Source of the DNA: Brevibacterium pigmentatum
Lineage (GTDB): Bacteria; Actinomycetota; Actinomycetes; Actinomycetales; Brevibacteriaceae
Assembly: GCF_011617465.1 (NCBI RefSeq)
Contig: NZ_CP050153.1
Coordinates: 3,348,001-3,412,000, forward strand
Direction of reading: 5' to 3'
DNA: 64,000 nt
Positions within the stretch are counted from its first letter, which is position 1; each line of letters starts with the position of its first letter. A program made the position numbers and the translations under genes. The notes beneath the pieces were generated by a model. The model had not been told where the DNA came from. It was given only the letters and a program-made list of their open reading frames with translations, and ran no database searches. Positions 63,301 to 64,000 of this stretch are shown here, in pieces.

Positions 63301-64000
63301 AGGCGGTCGACGGCGGAGTACGCGCCAGAGAGTCCACCGGTGACTTGTTCGCGGACGTCGCCTCGGCGGAGGTCGGTGCGCAGGTCGGTGCGGAGTTCGC
63401 CGACGCGGACGCGGCGTTCCCGTTCTTCCTTCGCCCGCTGCTTCGCGGCCTTGGCGGCTTCCTCTGCGGCCTTCGCTTCGGCCTTGACGGCTTTGAGGTT
63501 CTTCTTCGCCGAGGCGAGTGCATCTTCTGCGACTCGGACTCGTTTCGAGGCGGAGGCTTTCGCAGACTTCGACTGTGCGTCCTGCTTGGCGCGGCGTGCG
63601 TTGCGGAGGTCGTCGGAGGCGAGATCGACGCTGCGCTGGGCGGAGGCGATGCCGCCCTTGGCCATGCCGATTGCGAGGTTCGGCATGCGGCGGATTGCTT
63701 CGAAGAGGATCTTCTTCGATCGTGCAGACCCGTCGAGTGGGATCCAGGCTTCGTCGACGTCGTTGCGGTCGCCGGCGAATCGGATCTGTCCGGGTTTGAC
63801 CATTTCGGCGACGTCCATGACTCCGCCGGCGGCCATGCCTTTGACGTCGATGCCGCCGTGGTAGCGTCCCATGGGGTTTCGGGAGTTGTTGCCCTTGCTG
63901 TCCTTCTTGCCGCCCTGGTCAGGCACCTTGGGGTCGAAGACCTTCTTGATGTTCTGGATCACCGTCATGGTGACGGTCGAGTGTTCCCGGAACCACTTCA
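60303..64000 (-). CDS. Tape measure protein with two murein hydrolase-like domains (5' end outside the window)
   Basis: At least 1,230 residues; the frame is open to the window edge and the sequence before the first visible Met (63968) reads as an ordinary internal protein, so the true start is to the right. Numbered from 63968: long helical coiled-coil regions (about 110-290), 11-residue-type repeats (about 600-760), an M15-type peptidase-like domain with SHHYNGDAIDVN (about 858-869) and DHLHAD (about 909-914), and a lytic transglycosylase domain with ESGGNPRAINNWDSNARAG (Glu near 1032) and SRGLMQVIPPTF. It sets tail length and probably opens the wall on infection. Confidence 0.85.
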   Translation of the reverse strand, partial: KWFREHSTVTMTVIQNIKKVFDPKVPDQGGKKDSKGNNSRNPMGRYHGGIDVKGMAAGGVMDVAEMVKPGQIRFAGDRNDVDEAWIPLDGSARSKKILFEAIRRMPNLAIGMAKGGIASAQRSVDLASDDLRNARRAKQDAQSKSAKASASKRVRVAEDALASAKKNLKAVKAEAKAAEEAAKAAKQRAKEERERRVRVGELRTDLRTDLRRGDVREQVTGGLSGAYSAVDRLQGLADNTDLSKGARRTAGIQARQYEKSLKSLYGTLDRLEKKTEKAQDKLDELKQIQNSVSSSIQGKAFELQSGSELVSTGDGNFQQTSGIGHIRTSASTAAAKVKDFASKLKQLAKKGYSGAILQEVAQAGSIDEGLTLAQELLAGGDSDVKSLNASYKDIAKYSDQAGAYVTEGFYSGGVNAAAGLVKGLESQQKTVEKTITKIAKGMENALKKALGIHSPSTVMYARGIDTVDGLDNSLLDGITRIQDTAAKLGLAAVPPVTAFGPISTDYATAPTTSSATDFTTLDDTSALASSGSFDTGAGDMGAAGGSWDDTLATTEEALTSMQALTQAAYLQMTADTDASLLARQENTLAAMTGMQDTMTTGLSAMGLDLATQMSTMGTTQSTALSGMVSNQVKNLETMASDQSKNLKSMKDTQSSEWSSIKTNTGKTVGDMRTSVDKTMGNMDKDASGRLSTLGKTTDTGFGAIEKGGKANFSGLRSGIDKTMEKVPGDVGNSLDSTADVLNSFAKEINKSFGSVGVKLTGVKKPKGGFARGGILPGFTPYSAGDDQLTPMRSGEGVYVSEAMRDPYERERLHKVNAAALRGEPLHQFRDEGYAGGGIISAGKWWEARGARVGEHPHWGRVGRHSPNSHHYNGDAIDVNYGPGGQNPIETRFFDANVAAFKAAFPWAFVLWKAAGHFDHLHADNRGKAVGGGAMDEGILGDISYSGDIAKELEKAARRKGKELIAKYSEKLDGNTLTGQLGVGVMEKVVAGSVKQAKEYAKTFAEGEGDTGGAGVERWRPTVISALNFMNQPLSNVNRTLRRMNQESGGNPRAINNWDSNARAGMASRGLMQVIPPTFRAYARAPYNKDIWDPMSNIVASMSYALARYGSLAKAYDRRGGYVNGTKSARKGVHKVGEAGWEYVNFGGGEQVIPHQQSVNIENQLLRPQQQQTIALDEASAKLITQATEISPEALASALDGVPVSLVVDGKQMQAHISTTVSGIAVGAGRAH

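Larger units (their letters stand above)
48297..64000. mobile_element. Prophage, late half (siphovirus-like), continues past the window
   Basis: Left end at the tRNA remnant 48297-48320. Proteins of tail, lysis and cargo type run on the minus strand in reading order tape measure, distal tail, fibre, lysis, cargo. Integrase, repressor, replication and head genes are not in the window and should lie to the right, with a complete tRNA at the far end. All tail and lysis genes seen are intact, so the element may be recent or active. Confidence 0.88.

Overview
The window is high-GC DNA from an actinobacterium, most like Brevibacterium or a near relative in the Micrococcales. That assignment rests on gene content and codon use (GTP-dependent PEP carboxykinase, a corynebacterial-type quinate/shikimate cluster with a fused QsuB, PucR and IclR regulators, GTG/TTG starts, strong Shine-Dalgarno sites); no 16S or other marker is present. 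Positions 1 to about 48,300 are chromosome. From about 48,300 to the right edge is the late half of an integrated siphovirus-like prophage, which continues beyond the window.

Chromosomal part. 1-3168: three glycosyltransferases in one minus-strand run. 3232-5805: operon of an acidic membrane protein, an OmpR-type histidine kinase and its regulator. 5935-6759: DedA-type membrane protein. 6827-12350: quinate/shikimate catabolism, with dehydrogenase, type II dehydroquinase and IclR regulator on the minus strand, divergent from an MFS transporter and a bifunctional 3-dehydroshikimate dehydratase. 12379-20646: a hypothetical protein, a small HTH protein, GAPDH with a strong terminator, a GlxA/AraC regulator, an AhpD-like protein, a serine hydrolase and a propeller lipoprotein. 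20842-25278: NarL-type two-component pair and MMPL exporter. 25407-33479: nicotinamidase, DoxX, CPBP protease, APC permease, GNAT, argininosuccinate synthase, AlkD-like protein, then tRNA-Arg. 34118-37962: pckG and a Pit phosphate transporter. 38282-43077: aminotransferase and CoA-acylating semialdehyde dehydrogenase with a divergent PucR regulator. 43165-46731: hydroxyproline/D-amino-acid operon. 46898-48114: an OmpA-domain protein and a lipoprotein.

Two catabolic genes carry single in-frame stop codons that cut off otherwise intact, conserved C-termini: the semialdehyde dehydrogenase (TAA at 39926-39928) and the proline-racemase-family gene (TGA at 44392-44394, where a Trp is expected). A third interrupted frame, a small membrane protein with an early TAG, lies at the prophage edge.

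Prophage part. The left boundary is marked by an orphan tRNA 3' end (48297-48320), still followed by the host tRNA terminator, and by three GTGCCCA repeats spaced exactly 11 bp apart, as expected of integrase arm sites. Reading leftwards on the minus strand from the right edge: tape measure protein with two murein-hydrolase-like domains (5' end outside the window), distal tail proteins, a fibre with a probable P68-RBP/TagC-like propeller, small membrane proteins, amidase endolysin and holin, a terminator, then cargo between the lysis genes and the attachment site. The cargo is a TarM/GtfA-like glycosyltransferase, a two-TM protein and a small phage protein. A teichoic-acid-binding-type fibre together with a teichoic-acid-type glycosyltransferase suggests receptor modification by the lysogen. 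One small plus-strand gene sits inside the tail operon. Integrase, repressor, head genes and the reconstituted tRNA should lie to the right of the window.
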